NCBI RefSeq assembly: GCF_002192415.1
Contig: NZ_CP021780.1
Location: 5,518,001 to 5,582,000 of the forward strand
Direction: 5' to 3'
Origin: Paenibacillus donghaensis
GTDB taxonomy: Bacteria > Bacillota > Bacilli > Paenibacillales > Paenibacillaceae
DNA length: 64,000 nt
Made by a program: the position numbers and the translations under genes
Notes under the pieces: generated by a model
Seen by the model: the letters and a program-made list of their open reading frames with translations, nothing else
Database searches by the model: none
What the model was told of the DNA's origin: nothing
Shown: positions 9,201-18,608 of the stretch, one piece after another
How positions within the stretch are numbered: position 1 is the first letter of the stretch
How the letters are laid out: each line of letters starts with the position of its first letter

Positions 9201-10200
9201 CCCGTACAGCAAGGTTCTTCACTTCTGCGTTTTTGTAGCCGCAGCAGGAACATAGTTGGCTACTTGCAAAGTGTTTGGGTGCTATCATCAAGGTTCTCCC
9301 GTACCACTTTGCCTTATATTCGAGCATCGCTCGAAACAGGCTCCACGATACTTCTGAAATGGCTTTAGCTAATTTGTGATTCTGCATCATGTTCTTTACA
9401 CGCAAGTCTTCCATTACGATCACTTGGTTATCGCGTATCATTTGGGTTGACGTTTTGTGCAAGAAGTCTTTACGCTGATTCGTTATTTTTTCATGAAGCT
9501 TGGCAACCTTCAGCCTTGCCTTATTTCTGTTATGGCTTCCTTTCTTCTTTCTCGACAAGTTCTTTTGCAGCTTGGCTAATCGTTGTTCAGATGTACGAAG
9601 ATGCTTAGGATTAGCGATCACTTCACCATCTGAAGTCATCGCAAAGTTTTTCAGTCCTAGATCCACGCCAATCTTCTTGTCGGCTTTCGGCAAAGGCGTT
9701 CGTTCTGTTTCAACCAAAATGGAAGCAAAATAGGTACCCGATGGAGTCTTGGAGATGGTGCAGGATTTGATTCGCCCCGTGAATGGACGATGCACCTTGA
9801 TTCGGATTCTTGTCTTTAGTTTCGGAATTTTGATCGTTCCATCTTCAATGGCTATCGTACCGTTCTGATTGTTCGTTGTGAAGCTGTTGTTGTTCGTCTT
9901 CTTGCTTTTGAATGTAGGAAAACCAACCTTCTTATCCCGAAAAAAATGCGTATAGGCTTTCTCCAGGTTGAGCTGGACGTTCGCTAATGCAAGGCTGTCC
10001 ACTTCTTTCAGCCACGGGAATGCTTTCTTGTACCTGGCAGGTGTATTACGGAGCATTTTCTCCGTTTGTTGATAGTGTTCGATCTTATCCGCAAGCATTT
10101 TGTTGTAGATAAAACGGACACATCCGAACACCTTGGCTAGATATTGTTGTTGTTCAGGGTTTGGATAGATGCGGTACTTATACGCTTGGAGTACTAACAT
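9121..10200 (-). CDS. tnpB: TnpB, RNA-guided endonuclease of IS200/IS605 element
   Basis: TnpB proteins are compact RuvC nucleases guided by an RNA from their own element. The ATG at 10198-10200 has AAAGGAG nine bases upstream and gives 359 residues, a complete length for the family. The N-terminal [19 protein letters not shown] and YNKMLAD motifs are present. The RuvC residues are intact: D180 in [10 protein letters not shown]264 in VMEDLRVKN and the DRD at 345-347 before VNAAKN. A four-cysteine zinc ribbon (CSCCG and CPECG) lies between the last two motifs. No frameshift is seen, so the protein could be active. It stands alone without tnpA. Confidence 0.95.
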   Translation of the reverse strand: MLVLQAYKYRIYPNPEQQQYLAKVFGCVRFIYNKMLADKIEHYQQTEKMLRNTPARYKKAFPWLKEVDSLALANVQLNLEKAYTHFFRDKKVGFPTFKSKKTNNNSFTTNNQNGTIAIEDGTIKIPKLKTRIRIKVHRPFTGRIKSCTISKTPSGTYFASILVETERTPLPKADKKIGVDLGLKNFAMTSDGEVIANPKHLRTSEQRLAKLQKNLSRKKKGSHNRNKARLKVAKLHEKITNQRKDFLHKTSTQMIRDNQVIVMEDLRVKNMMQNHKLAKAISEVSWSLFRAMLEYKAKWYGRTLMIAPKHFASSQLCSCCGYKNAEVKNLAVREWTCPECGAQHDRDVNAAKNLLKLAI

Positions 10201-10389
10201 GCTACGCAACTCCTTTCCAGGAATTTACGAATCCATTATAGCACAAATGTTCGTATTCATGGAAGTTGATTTCCTTTGGATTAGAAAGATCGTTGACATT
10301 CATCCCACCACTTTAGAAGTGGGGGAATTCTGACAACTAGTGGTTAAATGATTAAGAAAGGGAGCATCCATTGCGTGGGCGACCATGTA

Positions 10390-10424
10390 TATACAAAAAA
10401 AGCAGAGCAGAATTTACTCTGCCC
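10390..10424 (-). terminator. Rho-independent terminator after the SLH protein gene
   Basis: On the minus strand GCAGAG and CTCTGC arms (10401-10422 region) around a short AT loop are followed by CTTTTTTTG. The hairpin lies about 40 bases after the stop of the SLH gene. Confidence 0.8.
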
Positions 10425-10461
10425 CGCCGTCTAACGATGACTTTTATTTATGGAACAAGAA

Positions 10462-12654
10462 CTACTCCTTCACCGGCTCTGGTGTATACACTACCGTCTT
10501 CTCCAGGGTAGTTACTTTGCCCAGGCTGTTCATCACCTTGAACACAAAGGTATTGCTGCCTGCTTGTAACGTAACGGTCTCGCGGAAGCTGCCATAGCTG
10601 CCCACCAGCTTATCGTTCAGATAGATTTTGGGATAGCTGTCATTGGCGTCCTTGGCACTGCCGCTGATGGTGATCTCCGCGCTGCTGGTGGTCTCTGGAA
10701 GGTAATCCAGGCTCAGCTCTGGTCCGCTAACGGTAAAAATAATCGTCTTGGTGATGACCTCCGAGCTTTTGCCGAGACTATTCACCGCCTTGAACACGAA
10801 CGGGTTCTCGCCTTCCTTCAGCGTAACCTCTTCCCGGAAGGAGCCGTAGCTGCCCACCAGCTTGTCATTCAGATAAATCTTCGGATAGCTGTCATTGGTG
10901 TCAGTAGCGCTACCGCTGAGCGTAACCGTCTTACTACTGCTGGTCTCCGGTACCAGATCGAGCTTCAGCTCAGGTCCGCCCACCGTGAAGGTAATCTTCT
11001 TCGTGATCACTTCCGAGCTTTTGCCGAGATTATTCACCGCCTTGAATACGAAAGTGTTCTCGCCTTCCTTCAGCGTAACCTCCTCATGGAAAGAGCCATA
11101 GCTGCCCACCAGCTTGTCATTCAGATAAATCTTAGGGTAGCCGTCGTTCTTGTCAGTGGCACTCCCGCTCAGCGTAACTGTCTTACTACTGCTGGTCTCA
11201 GGCACGAGGTCGAGCTTAAGCTCAGGTCCGCCCACCGTGAAGATAATTTTCTTGGTGATCAGCGCAGAGCTTTTGCCGAGGCTGTTGGTAGCTTTGAACA
11301 CAAAAACATTCTCGCCTTCCTTCAGCGTAACCTCCTCACGGAAAGAGCCGTAGCTGCCGACCAATTTGTCATTCATATAAACTTTCGGGTAGCTATCATT
11401 CTTGTCAGTGGCTTTGCCGCTCAGCGTGACCGTCTTGCTGCTGCTCGTCTCCGGCATATTGTCCAGGTTAAGGACGGGTCCGCCCAGAGTGACTACGATT
11501 TGCTTCTCGACTACCGCTTTTTTGTCATTCTTGTTGGTAGCCGTTACCACGATCCGGTTGATGCCTTCTTCCAGCGTCACTTCCAGGCTGAACTCCCCGT
11601 TATAGGACAGAGTGGCCGATTCATCGTTGATCTTCACCGTTGGGTATGGATCACTGCTGTCCGTCACTTTACCAGTAATCTTGGCTTTCAGCTGGTTCGC
11701 TGTTTCCGGAGCCTGCACCGTCAGCTGGGGACCTGTAGTCGCATACGTTACCTTCTTGGTAACCGTGCTGGAGCGCCCATTCGGCAATACGGCCTTGAAC
11801 ACATATTCATAGACCTTCTCCCCGCCATCCAGATCATAAGCTTCGGCAAAAGCGCCATCCACATTCTCGACTTCCTCGTCATTGATGTACACCTTGGCAT
11901 CGGCATTTACTTTGCCGGACACCTTCAGTGTTCTGTCAGCGACCTGCCCGGGAACCTGGACCTCCAGCTTCACATCCTGCGTAGCCGTAGCATAAGAAGA
12001 CTTCAGCACCCGGTACAGCAAGGTCGCTACAGACGCCCGATTAATCGGGCTGTTCGGCTGAAACGTTCCATCCGGGAACCCTTGAATCAGCTTCTGGTCC
12101 ACCGCCACGGCCACTTCCTTCGCCAGCTGCGGGGATACTTCATCATAGTCATCAAATTTATAGGCCAGGATATTCTCGGCATCTACATTATCGGTTTCAA
12201 GTCCCATAGCACGCACCAACGCTACCGCCACATCTTCACGCGTAGCATTCGCCTGCGGGTCAAAAAAAGGTTTTCCCTTCACAGGGAAATACCCCGTCAG
12301 GTACTCCTTCGCCGATTCTACATATTTATAAGCCCAAGAGGACGAATTCACATCCGCGAAGGTCTGCGTCCCGTCCGAGACCAGGTCGAGCCCAAAGGTC
12401 AGCGTAATCAGCTTCGCCAGCTGCTCGCGGGTAATCGCCGATTCCGGTTTAAACGAGCCGTCCGGGTTCCCCGTAATAATCCCCTGCTTGGCCATACTCA
12501 CAATCGCTTCATTCGCCCAATACGTGGTTTTGACATCTACAAACGCATAGGAGGTCGTCTGCTGCACAACCGTAGCCGCACTTGCCACTCCCCCAACCAG
12601 CATGCTAAACAGCATCAGCCATGCTGCCGCTAATCTAACTCTCATTCCCCTCAT
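10462..12654 (-). CDS. SLH-domain cell-surface protein with near-identical Ig-like repeats
   Basis: Secreted 730-residue protein expected to attach to pyruvylated secondary cell-wall polymer. ATG at 12652-12654 follows GGAGGGG by eight bases. A signal peptide (about 1-27, ending ASA) is followed by three SLH domains at about 35-90, 97-155 and 160-220 (FVDVKTTYWANEAI..., FADVNSSSWAYKYV..., and the degenerate KFDDYDEVSPQLAK...). Then come six repeats of about 84 residues, each of the form ETSSSKTVTLSGSATD...YPKIYLNDKLVGSYGSF...GENTFVFKAVNSLGKSS, resembling glucodextranase-B-type Ig-like modules. The last four copies are nearly identical. The repeats probably form a rod or adhesive stalk. It sits just downstream of the polysaccharide locus but has its own promoter-like box and terminator. 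Confidence 0.85.
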   Translation of the reverse strand: MRGMRVRLAAAWLMLFSMLVGGVASAATVVQQTTSYAFVDVKTTYWANEAIVSMAKQGIITGNPDGSFKPESAITREQLAKLITLTFGLDLVSDGTQTFADVNSSSWAYKYVESAKEYLTGYFPVKGKPFFDPQANATREDVAVALVRAMGLETDNVDAENILAYKFDDYDEVSPQLAKEVAVAVDQKLIQGFPDGTFQPNSPINRASVATLLYRVLKSSYATATQDVKLEVQVPGQVADRTLKVSGKVNADAKVYINDEEVENVDGAFAEAYDLDGGEKVYEYVFKAVLPNGRSSTVTKKVTYATTGPQLTVQAPETANQLKAKITGKVTDSSDPYPTVKINDESATLSYNGEFSLEVTLEEGINRIVVTATNKNDKKAVVEKQIVVTLGGPVLNLDNMPETSSSKTVTLSGKATDKNDSYPKVYMNDKLVGSYGSFREEVTLKEGENVFVFKATNSLGKSSALITKKIIFTVGGPELKLDLVPETSSSKTVTLSGSATDKNDGYPKIYLNDKLVGSYGSFHEEVTLKEGENTFVFKAVNNLGKSSEVITKKITFTVGGPELKLDLVPETSSSKTVTLSGSATDTNDSYPKIYLNDKLVGSYGSFREEVTLKEGENPFVFKAVNSLGKSSEVITKTIIFTVSGPELSLDYLPETTSSAEITISGSAKDANDSYPKIYLNDKLVGSYGSFRETVTLQAGSNTFVFKVMNSLGKVTTLEKTVVYTPEPVKE
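10470..11475 (-). repeat. four tandem 252-bp coding repeats
   Basis: Inside the SLH gene the DNA repeats with a period of about 252 bases. For example, the CTGCCCACCAGCTTGTCATT block recurs near 10853 and 11105, with slightly diverged copies near 10601 and 11357. Nucleotide identity between copies is high including silent sites, so duplication is recent or maintained by recombination. Confidence 0.85.
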
Positions 12655-12751
12655 CCCAATCGCCCCTCCAATAGGTTAAGCCGCCGCAACCCTCCCAATC
12701 TCTCTACGATTCCCATAAAAAGAGATGTAAGTGCAGCACTCCCAAGGGATA

Positions 12752-12779
12752 ATTATACAGCATGTTAGGAGGTTGTATA
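12752..12779 (-). promoter_or_regulatory. possible sigma-A promoter of the SLH gene
   Basis: On the minus strand TATACA (12774-12779) and a perfect TATAAT (12752-12757) are separated by 16 bases, about 100 bases before the SLH start. The -35 element is weak. Confidence 0.4.
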
Positions 12780-12794
12780 GGTGGTAATATAAAT

Positions 12795-12821
12795 AACCCC
12801 GCGGCAGATTTGCCGGGGGTT
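12795..12821 (-). terminator. terminator at the end of the rfb/ydcF operon
   Basis: AACCCC-GCGGCA and TGCCG-GGGGTT arms form a GC-rich hairpin at 12795-12821 that overlaps the stop codon of the ydcF-like gene and is followed on the minus strand by ATTTATATT. It closes the minus-strand operon coming from rfbA. Confidence 0.75.
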
Positions 12822-13464
12822 AATTGAACCAACGTTTGATTTTATCTAGAACCTTTTTAGCTTCAGGTCCATTGTAACCGAGAGCATTTCCAATCATCTT
12901 AATATACTCAGTATAGGTCTTCTCCCGATTATAAGCCCCTTTCCACCAAGCCTTTGAGTTATAACCAGAATCCGAACTTACATATGTCAGTTCAATCGCA
13001 GAATTTTTATATACATGATCAAAGATAAATTTAACCCGCCGCATATGAAAATCAGAGGAGACGACAATCGCTGATGTAAAACCCTTTTCCTTCATAATAG
13101 GCAAGGTAAGTGTCGCATTTTCATAAGTACTTGTAGCTGCCTCTTCAGTAAGTATTGCATTCTCATTAACTTTTAAAGCAAGTGCTGTCTGCAGCATATC
13201 ACCTTGTGAAGTATTAGCTTGTTTAGAATTTGATAGTATTAAAAATGGTGCATAACCAGTATTATATAGCTCAACCGCTTTCTCCACACGCTCAGCGCCC
13301 CCGCTAAGTACGATAATTACATCAGCTTGCTGTGGAGGCTGGGAGTAGGGGAGGAAGCGGCCAGCAGTAAATACGAATAGCAGCAGAGGCAACACAGGCA
13401 AGAGAAGCCATAGCTTCTTCTTGCCTGATCTGCTTGTAGATCGGGCAACAGGTCTCAACAACAT
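12820..13464 (-). CDS. YdcF/DUF218 family membrane-anchored protein
   Basis: A 214-residue protein with one N-terminal membrane segment (about 18-36, LWLLLPVLPLLLFVFTAG) and a DUF218 domain outside or facing the envelope. The family signatures ADVIIVLSGGAERVEKAVEL and SAIVVSSDFHMRRVKFIF are clear, followed by a YTEYIKMIGNAL tail. DUF218 proteins (SanA, YdcF, ElyC) act in envelope or undecaprenyl-lipid related processes, but their chemistry is not settled. Its ATG (13462-13464) lies only three bases after the rfbB stop, so it is translated with the dTDP-sugar genes; a role in polymer export or lipid carrier balance is plausible. Confidence 0.8.
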   Translation of the reverse strand: MLLRPVARSTSRSGKKKLWLLLPVLPLLLFVFTAGRFLPYSQPPQQADVIIVLSGGAERVEKAVELYNTGYAPFLILSNSKQANTSQGDMLQTALALKVNENAILTEEAATSTYENATLTLPIMKEKGFTSAIVVSSDFHMRRVKFIFDHVYKNSAIELTYVSSDSGYNSKAWWKGAYNREKTYTEYIKMIGNALGYNGPEAKKVLDKIKRWFN

Positions 13465-13467
13465 GAG

Positions 13468-14463
13468 TTACTTCCGGTATTCGCCACTAAGAATGGATTC
13501 CCACCAGTCCGAATGGTCCACATACCACTCAATTGTCTGGGCGATTCCAGTCTCGAATGTATAGGTCGGTTTCCAGCCGAGCTGCTCCAATTTGGATGGA
13601 TCGATAGCATATCTTTTGTCATGGCCCAAGCGGTCGGTTACATACTCAATCAAATCCTCCGATTTACCCAGGGCAGCAATAATCGTCTTCACCACTTCCA
13701 GGTTCGTTCGCTCATTATGGCCGCCGACATTATAGACTTCACCACTGACACCTTCATGCAGGACAAGGTCAATTGCTGCACAGTGATCCCATACATGTAG
13801 CCAATCGCGGATATTCTTGCCATCGCCGTACACAGGTACCTTCTGATTATTCAGCACCTTGGAGATCGTAAGCGGGATCAGCTTTTCTGGGAAATGATAC
13901 GGGCCATAGTTGTTGGAGCAGCGTGTAATGTTCATCGGGAATCCGTAAGTTTCGTGATAAGCGCGTACTAACAGATCCGAGGAAGCCTTGCTGGCACTAT
14001 ACGGGCTGTTCGGCTGAATTGGAGTTTCTTCCGTGAAGAACACCGTTGGATCGAAGTCCAGTTCACCATATACCTCATCCGTGGAGACATGTAGGAACTT
14101 AGTGATTCCACAAGCCTTCGATGCTTCCAGCAGAACCTGGGTACCCATCACATTGGTACGGACAAAGATTCCCGGGTCGGTAATGGAACGGTCTACATGA
14201 CTCTCCGCTGCAAAATGTACCACATACTTAAACTTCTCCGCCTCAAAAAGAGCATGGATCGCCGGTTGATCCGCAATATCCATCTGAACGAAACGATAGT
14301 TCTCTTTCGCTTCAATTCCCTTATGTTTCGTCAGGTCGCCTGCGTAGGTTAACAGGTCCAGATTCACAATCTCATAATTCGGATACCGATCAACCATATA
14401 TTGCACAAAGTTTCCGCCAATAAAACCGGCACCGCCAGTTACCAAAACCTTTTCTCTACTCAT
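13468..14463 (-). CDS. rfbB: dTDP-glucose 4,6-dehydratase
   Basis: Converts dTDP-glucose to dTDP-4-keto-6-deoxyglucose, the second step of dTDP-L-rhamnose and related sugar synthesis. The 331-residue extended SDR protein shows the NAD motif GGAGFIGGNFV, the catalytic triad region (STDEVYGEL with the family TDE, and YSASKASSD) and NNYGPYHFPEKLIPL. ATG at 14461-14463 follows AGAGGTG. It is the third gene of the rfbA-rfbC-rfbB-ydcF operon. Full length and no missing residues. Confidence 0.97.
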   Translation of the reverse strand: MSREKVLVTGGAGFIGGNFVQYMVDRYPNYEIVNLDLLTYAGDLTKHKGIEAKENYRFVQMDIADQPAIHALFEAEKFKYVVHFAAESHVDRSITDPGIFVRTNVMGTQVLLEASKACGITKFLHVSTDEVYGELDFDPTVFFTEETPIQPNSPYSASKASSDLLVRAYHETYGFPMNITRCSNNYGPYHFPEKLIPLTISKVLNNQKVPVYGDGKNIRDWLHVWDHCAAIDLVLHEGVSGEVYNVGGHNERTNLEVVKTIIAALGKSEDLIEYVTDRLGHDKRYAIDPSKLEQLGWKPTYTFETGIAQTIEWYVDHSDWWESILSGEYRK

Positions 14464-14504
14464 TCCCTACACCTCTTGATCTATTTAAAATACAGCTGCC
14501 GCTG

Positions 14505-15059
14505 TTACATTACAAAATTAAGCTTAGCATCCTTCAATAAAGGTGCCTTCTTGTCTTTCGCAGACAAAACAGGAGTTACATCGATCGGCCACTTTACGCC
14601 AATAGCCGGATCATTCCAGAGAATACCGCCATCACATTCAGGAGCATACAGCTCATCGCATTTATACTGTACTTCTACATCTTCAATGAGAGTCATGAAG
14701 CCGTGGGCGAATCCCTTAGGGATCAGCAGCTGCTTCTTATTCTCTGCAGTCAACTCAATGCCGAACCACTCACCATAAGTAGGGCTGCCTGCTCTAATAT
14801 CTACTGCCACATCATAAATCGCACCGCGCGTACAGCGGATAAGCTTGGTTTGCGCTTTAGGATTCAGTTGATAGTGCAGACCACGGAGCGTGCCTTTGGT
14901 GGCAGAATAGGATTGATTATCTTGCACGAATTCCATGTCGATGCCTTGCTCTTTGAACTTGGTCGCGCTATAGGTTTCCATGAACCATCCACGATGATCG
15001 CCGTGAACGGCCGGTTCTACGATTAGTACTCCCTCTAAATGGGTTTTCGTAATTTTCAT
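14505..15059 (-). CDS. rfbC: dTDP-4-dehydrorhamnose 3,5-epimerase
   Basis: Cupin enzyme of 184 residues that epimerises dTDP-4-keto-6-deoxyglucose at C3 and C5. The ATG at 15057-15059 is chosen because AAGGTG lies eight bases before it; a GTG nine bases upstream is not well spaced. The family motifs VQDNQSYSATKGTLRGLHYQ, with the catalytic histidine, and KGFAHGFMTL are present. It is cotranscribed between rfbA and rfbB. The fourth enzyme, the reductase RfbD, is not encoded next to it. Confidence 0.95.
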   Translation of the reverse strand: MKITKTHLEGVLIVEPAVHGDHRGWFMETYSATKFKEQGIDMEFVQDNQSYSATKGTLRGLHYQLNPKAQTKLIRCTRGAIYDVAVDIRAGSPTYGEWFGIELTAENKKQLLIPKGFAHGFMTLIEDVEVQYKCDELYAPECDGGILWNDPAIGVKWPIDVTPVLSAKDKKAPLLKDAKLNFVM

Positions 15060-15077
15060 CAATTCCACACCTTCTGC

Positions 15078-15956
15078 TTAGTATTGGATTTTGCCGGTGG
15101 CTACCTTCATCAGATACTGGCCATACCCATTCTTACTCATCTTATTCCCGCAGTCCCATAATTGCTCTTTCGTAATCCACCCATTAATGTAGGCAATCTC
15201 CTCAGGAGCCGCAATCTTGATGCCTTGATGATCCTCAATGGTTCTGACGAAATTGGAGGCATCTGCCAAGCTCTCGTGTGTCCCGGTATCCAGCCAGGTG
15301 AATCCACGTCCGAGCAGTTCAACATTAAGTTGACCCATATTCAGATAGGCTTCATTGACCGAAGTGATCTCCAATTCTCCCCGTTCCGAAGGTTGTACAC
15401 TCTTGGCAATCTCAACGACATGATTGTCATAGAAATACAAGCCGGTAATCGCATAATTGGATTTCGGCTGAGTCGGCTTCTCTTCCACACTTAACACCTT
15501 GCCATCCGCATCGAACTCCACCACGCCGAACCGCTCCGGATCTTGCACATGATAACCAAATACGGTAGCCCCTTCGCCCTTAGTAGACGCCCGCTGCAGC
15601 AGCTTGCGAATCCCATTGCCATAATAGATATTATCGCCAAGAATCATCGCTACCGAATCATCCCCAATGAACTCTTCACCCAGAATAAAAGCCTGCGCCA
15701 ACCCATCCGGACTAGGCTGCACTTTGTATTGCAAAGAAATCCCAAACTGCGACCCATCTCCAAGCAAGCTCTCGAATCTCGGAGTATCTTCAGGAGTAGA
15801 AATGATCAGAATCTCATTAATACCAGCCAGCATTAAGGTAGACAACGGATAATAGATCATCGGTTTGTCGTAAATCGGTAATAGCTGCTTACTGGTTACC
15901 ATCGTTAATGGATATAGGCGCGTGCCGGAGCCGCCTGCTAGGATTATGCCTTTCAT
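15078..15956 (-). CDS. rfbA: glucose-1-phosphate thymidylyltransferase
   Basis: Makes dTDP-glucose from glucose-1-phosphate and dTTP, the entry step to dTDP-rhamnose. The 292-residue protein opens with [16 protein letters not shown], the nucleotidyltransferase signature, and has [24 protein letters not shown] and the [10 protein letters not shown] substrate motif. AAGGAGG is six bases before the ATG at 15954-15956. It is the first gene of the operon; the IS630 remnant lies directly upstream, so its promoter lies within 15957-16060 or inside the remnant. Confidence 0.97.
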   Translation of the reverse strand: MKGIILAGGSGTRLYPLTMVTSKQLLPIYDKPMIYYPLSTLMLAGINEILIISTPEDTPRFESLLGDGSQFGISLQYKVQPSPDGLAQAFILGEEFIGDDSVAMILGDNIYYGNGIRKLLQRASTKGEGATVFGYHVQDPERFGVVEFDADGKVLSVEEKPTQPKSNYAITGLYFYDNHVVEIAKSVQPSERGELEITSVNEAYLNMGQLNVELLGRGFTWLDTGTHESLADASNFVRTIEDHQGIKIAAPEEIAYINGWITKEQLWDCGNKMSKNGYGQYLMKVATGKIQY

Positions 15957-16059
15957 TAAAAAACCTCCTTCTATTGGATATATTATCTATTAGATTAAAC
16001 CTTCAAAATTAAAGCTTCTCAAATCGAGTTTATAAGTAGAAAAGACTTGAGAAGAGATG

Positions 16060-17050
16060 AATATCTACAGAACAGAAATCGAACAGCTCACGAGGCCATA
16101 AAATCGCACGAGAAGCACCCGGATATATAAAAACGTTAGGCTGGACGGCTACATTTGATAAGGCGATTAGTTTCTTACTGAGATTACAGGGATCCGGGTC
16201 GAACCCTTCCCGCTATCAGCGGGTACTCTAACAACCACAGCAAGCATCGGTTGCAGTGACTGGATTTATTCCGCGTCCTTCCCGCCCCAATGAAGCTAAG
16301 AGATAAGCAAGAAGGACAACGCCGGCACGTTGACGCAGAGAAGCACCCCAGAGATGTCGTCTTTGAGGCCAAGTATACCTGAACGCTGAGGCATATTCAG
16401 GGTCTAGAGTCTTCGGAAATTCAGCAAAAAATATACTACCAAAGGAGTGTCCAAAGTACCTACTCGACTCAAGTTTGGTTATACCAAGGTGACTTGCACC
16501 CTGGCCGAGCTAACATGGATGAACAGGAACAGTTCCGTAAATTCACGCTGCCCGAGCTCCAAGATCGGTTGGAGCAAAGCAAAATTGATCATCTACTCTG
16601 GGCAATTTAGAAATCCGAGCGTATTTGTCTGTGCAAAATAACAGGTTTCCCAAGAGACAAAAGCGAAAGATCGCCACCTATAGCTAGCATCAAGGAGCGA
16701 AGCTGTTTGCGTCACTTCATAATGAATCAGGACGAATTATCCACCGCGAAGAATAATTGCTGATCGCGTTTTGCGACCGATATTCTACGTACTCTGGCGA
16801 GTTTGTCGTCGTGCTGGACAACGCCCGTATACATAATGTCGAGGGAATTCAGCCTTTCTTAAGCAGCACTCGAGGCTTCGATTGATCTACCTTTACAGTC
16901 CCGAACTAAGCCCACGAAAAGCTTATGGAGCTGGTTCAGTGATGATTTGGTGAATATTATCTTCTTTCAGAAGTTCTATGTCATTCGCACTCATGCTTCA
17001 TCGTTTAAGATACGTTTAAATCATACCCCACTTAAAGTGATTACTAGTTG
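16060..17050 (+). pseudogene. decayed IS630-family transposase
   Basis: About 1 kb without an intact frame carries recognisable IS630 DDE-transposase pieces on the plus strand, scattered over three frames. Around 16430-16500 it reads YTTKGVSKVPTRLKFGYTK, then near 16512-16612 in another frame ADMDEQEQFRKFTLPELQDR and LEQSKIDHLLWA. At about 16670-16750 the order SIKE-type and SGRIIHREE pieces appear, and at about 16806-16870 VVVLDNARIHNVEGIQPFL, the second catalytic aspartate motif, followed by QHSRLRLIYLYSPELSP. Many frameshifts and stops show it has been dead for long. It separates the rfb operon from the AT-rich polysaccharide genes. Terminal inverted repeats were not identified. Confidence 0.85.
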
Positions 17051-17127
17051 AATTATATAATTTCTTAGTTCAATCACTATAGCTATCAATATTAAAGTAT
17101 AATAATATAGCATTCAGGTATGAAACA

Positions 17128-18474
17128 TTAATGTTTCATGATGGAGAAATGTCTTTTTAGCGCAATAAACTGGAAGAAACAATAAGGTAACAAAATTACA
17201 ATATCAGATAAAACAACAATTATCCAATCATTAAACAATGACATACCTATAACAATAAAAAAGAGTTTAAAAACAACACCAACTGAATAAAAAAATAATT
17301 GTAATTTAATTTCACCTATCCCACAAGCAAAAGTGGAAAGAACACTCTGATAGATGAACACACTACCAAATAAGGCAAAAATCAAAGATTTATTAATTTC
17401 CACTGTTATTGAATTATCCCCTAACCAAACATTTATTACCAATTGCAAAAATGGAATCATGATAAACTGAAGAAAAATTAATATAATAACGAATTTATGT
17501 AATAATTTAAAGTATTTATTAATCCACGCAACATCTCTTTCCTCGCATGCTCGAGTTATGGCGGACCATAGTGGAGTAAGAGCTAGCATAAAAAGCATAC
17601 CGGGAAGTGAAAATAATCTGTAATATATTTGATAATCAACAACGCTTTCTGGGACATTAAACTTCGTAATAAGTAGAGAATTAGTCCCAGTAATTAACAT
17701 GTACATAATTTGATTTAAAAAGAACATTCCTCCTAACTGTAAAATCCCGTTAGCGATACGTTTATTTAGATACTTGTAACTGGGAAATGCACCTTTTAAG
17801 CTTGTTGAGAAAATAATTATTGTGGTAACTATTAATGGTAAATTAACACAAAGAAGAAATACTACTGACAACATTTTGATATTAGTTTCTATATCAACTG
17901 ACTTGAAGAACAAAATAAATACAAATTGCGACGCACTCGTTATTAAAGTAATTAAATTATTAATTGCAGATTTTTGAAGTGCATAGAGAATTGAAGAAAT
18001 TAACCCAAAAAAAAGTTGAAGCATTATAGTATAAAAGACACATTTTAAAACAAATAGCATTGTTGAAGCCGAGATCAAGGTTTCCGATATGTTAAATATT
18101 GAATTCCAATTAATAAATTTAAAAAAAATGGATCCCACCAAGGTGATTGTCACAACTACAGCGCCGATAATAAAGTAAGCGGATGAGATATAACGCCTAA
18201 TTTCTAATTTATCATTTCTTACTAAGGCCGCTACCAAATTGTTTCGCAAACCATTGCCTATACCAAAATCAAAAGATAGTATCCAAGTTAAGACAGATAA
18301 AACTGTATACCAGACACCTAGAACATTTTGGTTATCAAAGTATTTAATATATGCGGGTAGACTAAAAAACGAAATTAAAAGTGCTGCTCCTTTTATTAAA
18401 AAGGAAGCAATGATATTATTCACCATAACTTTATCTTTTTCATTAGACAGAGTTTTCAAAAAATCAATTTTCAT
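17128..18474 (-). CDS. Wzx-type polysaccharide flippase
   Basis: Polytopic protein of 448 residues with about 12-14 membrane segments, resembling the MVF/MATE-like oligosaccharide flippases that turn undecaprenyl-linked repeat units across the membrane. The ATG at 18472-18474 (MKIDFLKTLSN) is preceded by GGAG at about eight bases; the GTG 18 bases upstream has no such site. The opening shows NNIIASFLIKGAALLISF and FDFGIGNGLRNNLVAAL, typical of the family. It is AT-rich like its neighbours and is the last gene of the AT-rich block. It pairs with the polymerase gene at 22937-24016 to make a Wzx/Wzy-dependent pathway. Confidence 0.85.
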   Translation of the reverse strand: MKIDFLKTLSNEKDKVMVNNIIASFLIKGAALLISFFSLPAYIKYFDNQNVLGVWYTVLSVLTWILSFDFGIGNGLRNNLVAALVRNDKLEIRRYISSAYFIIGAVVVTITLVGSIFFKFINWNSIFNISETLISASTMLFVLKCVFYTIMLQLFFGLISSILYALQKSAINNLITLITSASQFVFILFFKSVDIETNIKMLSVVFLLCVNLPLIVTTIIIFSTSLKGAFPSYKYLNKRIANGILQLGGMFFLNQIMYMLITGTNSLLITKFNVPESVVDYQIYYRLFSLPGMLFMLALTPLWSAITRACEERDVAWINKYFKLLHKFVIILIFLQFIMIPFLQLVINVWLGDNSITVEINKSLIFALFGSVFIYQSVLSTFACGIGEIKLQLFFYSVGVVFKLFFIVIGMSLFNDWIIVVLSDIVILLPYCFFQFIALKRHFSIMKH

Positions 18475-18608
18475 TTTAGATACTCCAATCACCTATTGAA
18501 GAGCTTTAACAAGATATTCCCCTTAAGTTTCATCCTAATCAAGTAAAATATTATTTCCTCTTTTAATTCCTTTTTGAAACAAACTTCCCGCTAAAATTAA
18601 TCTAAATT

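Larger units (their letters stand above)
9019..10335 (-). mobile_element. tnpB-only IS200/IS605-family element
   Basis: The tnpB gene is flanked by short subterminal hairpins of the IS200/IS605 kind. At the 3' side CCACCT (9028-9033) pairs with AGGTGG (9037-9042); at the 5' side CCACTT (10308-10313) pairs with AAGTGG (10317-10322), extended by further C/G pairs across a mismatch. There is no tnpA (Y1 transposase) gene, so movement would need TnpA supplied elsewhere. Exact ends were not determined; they are placed from the hairpins and from the break in the neighbouring nuclease pseudogene. Confidence 0.7.

Noticed and set aside
11086..12633. Plus-strand open frame of 515 residues
   Set aside because: Antisense to the SLH gene, arising from its repeat structure and codon bias; composition is arginine/histidine/isoleucine rich with no family match.
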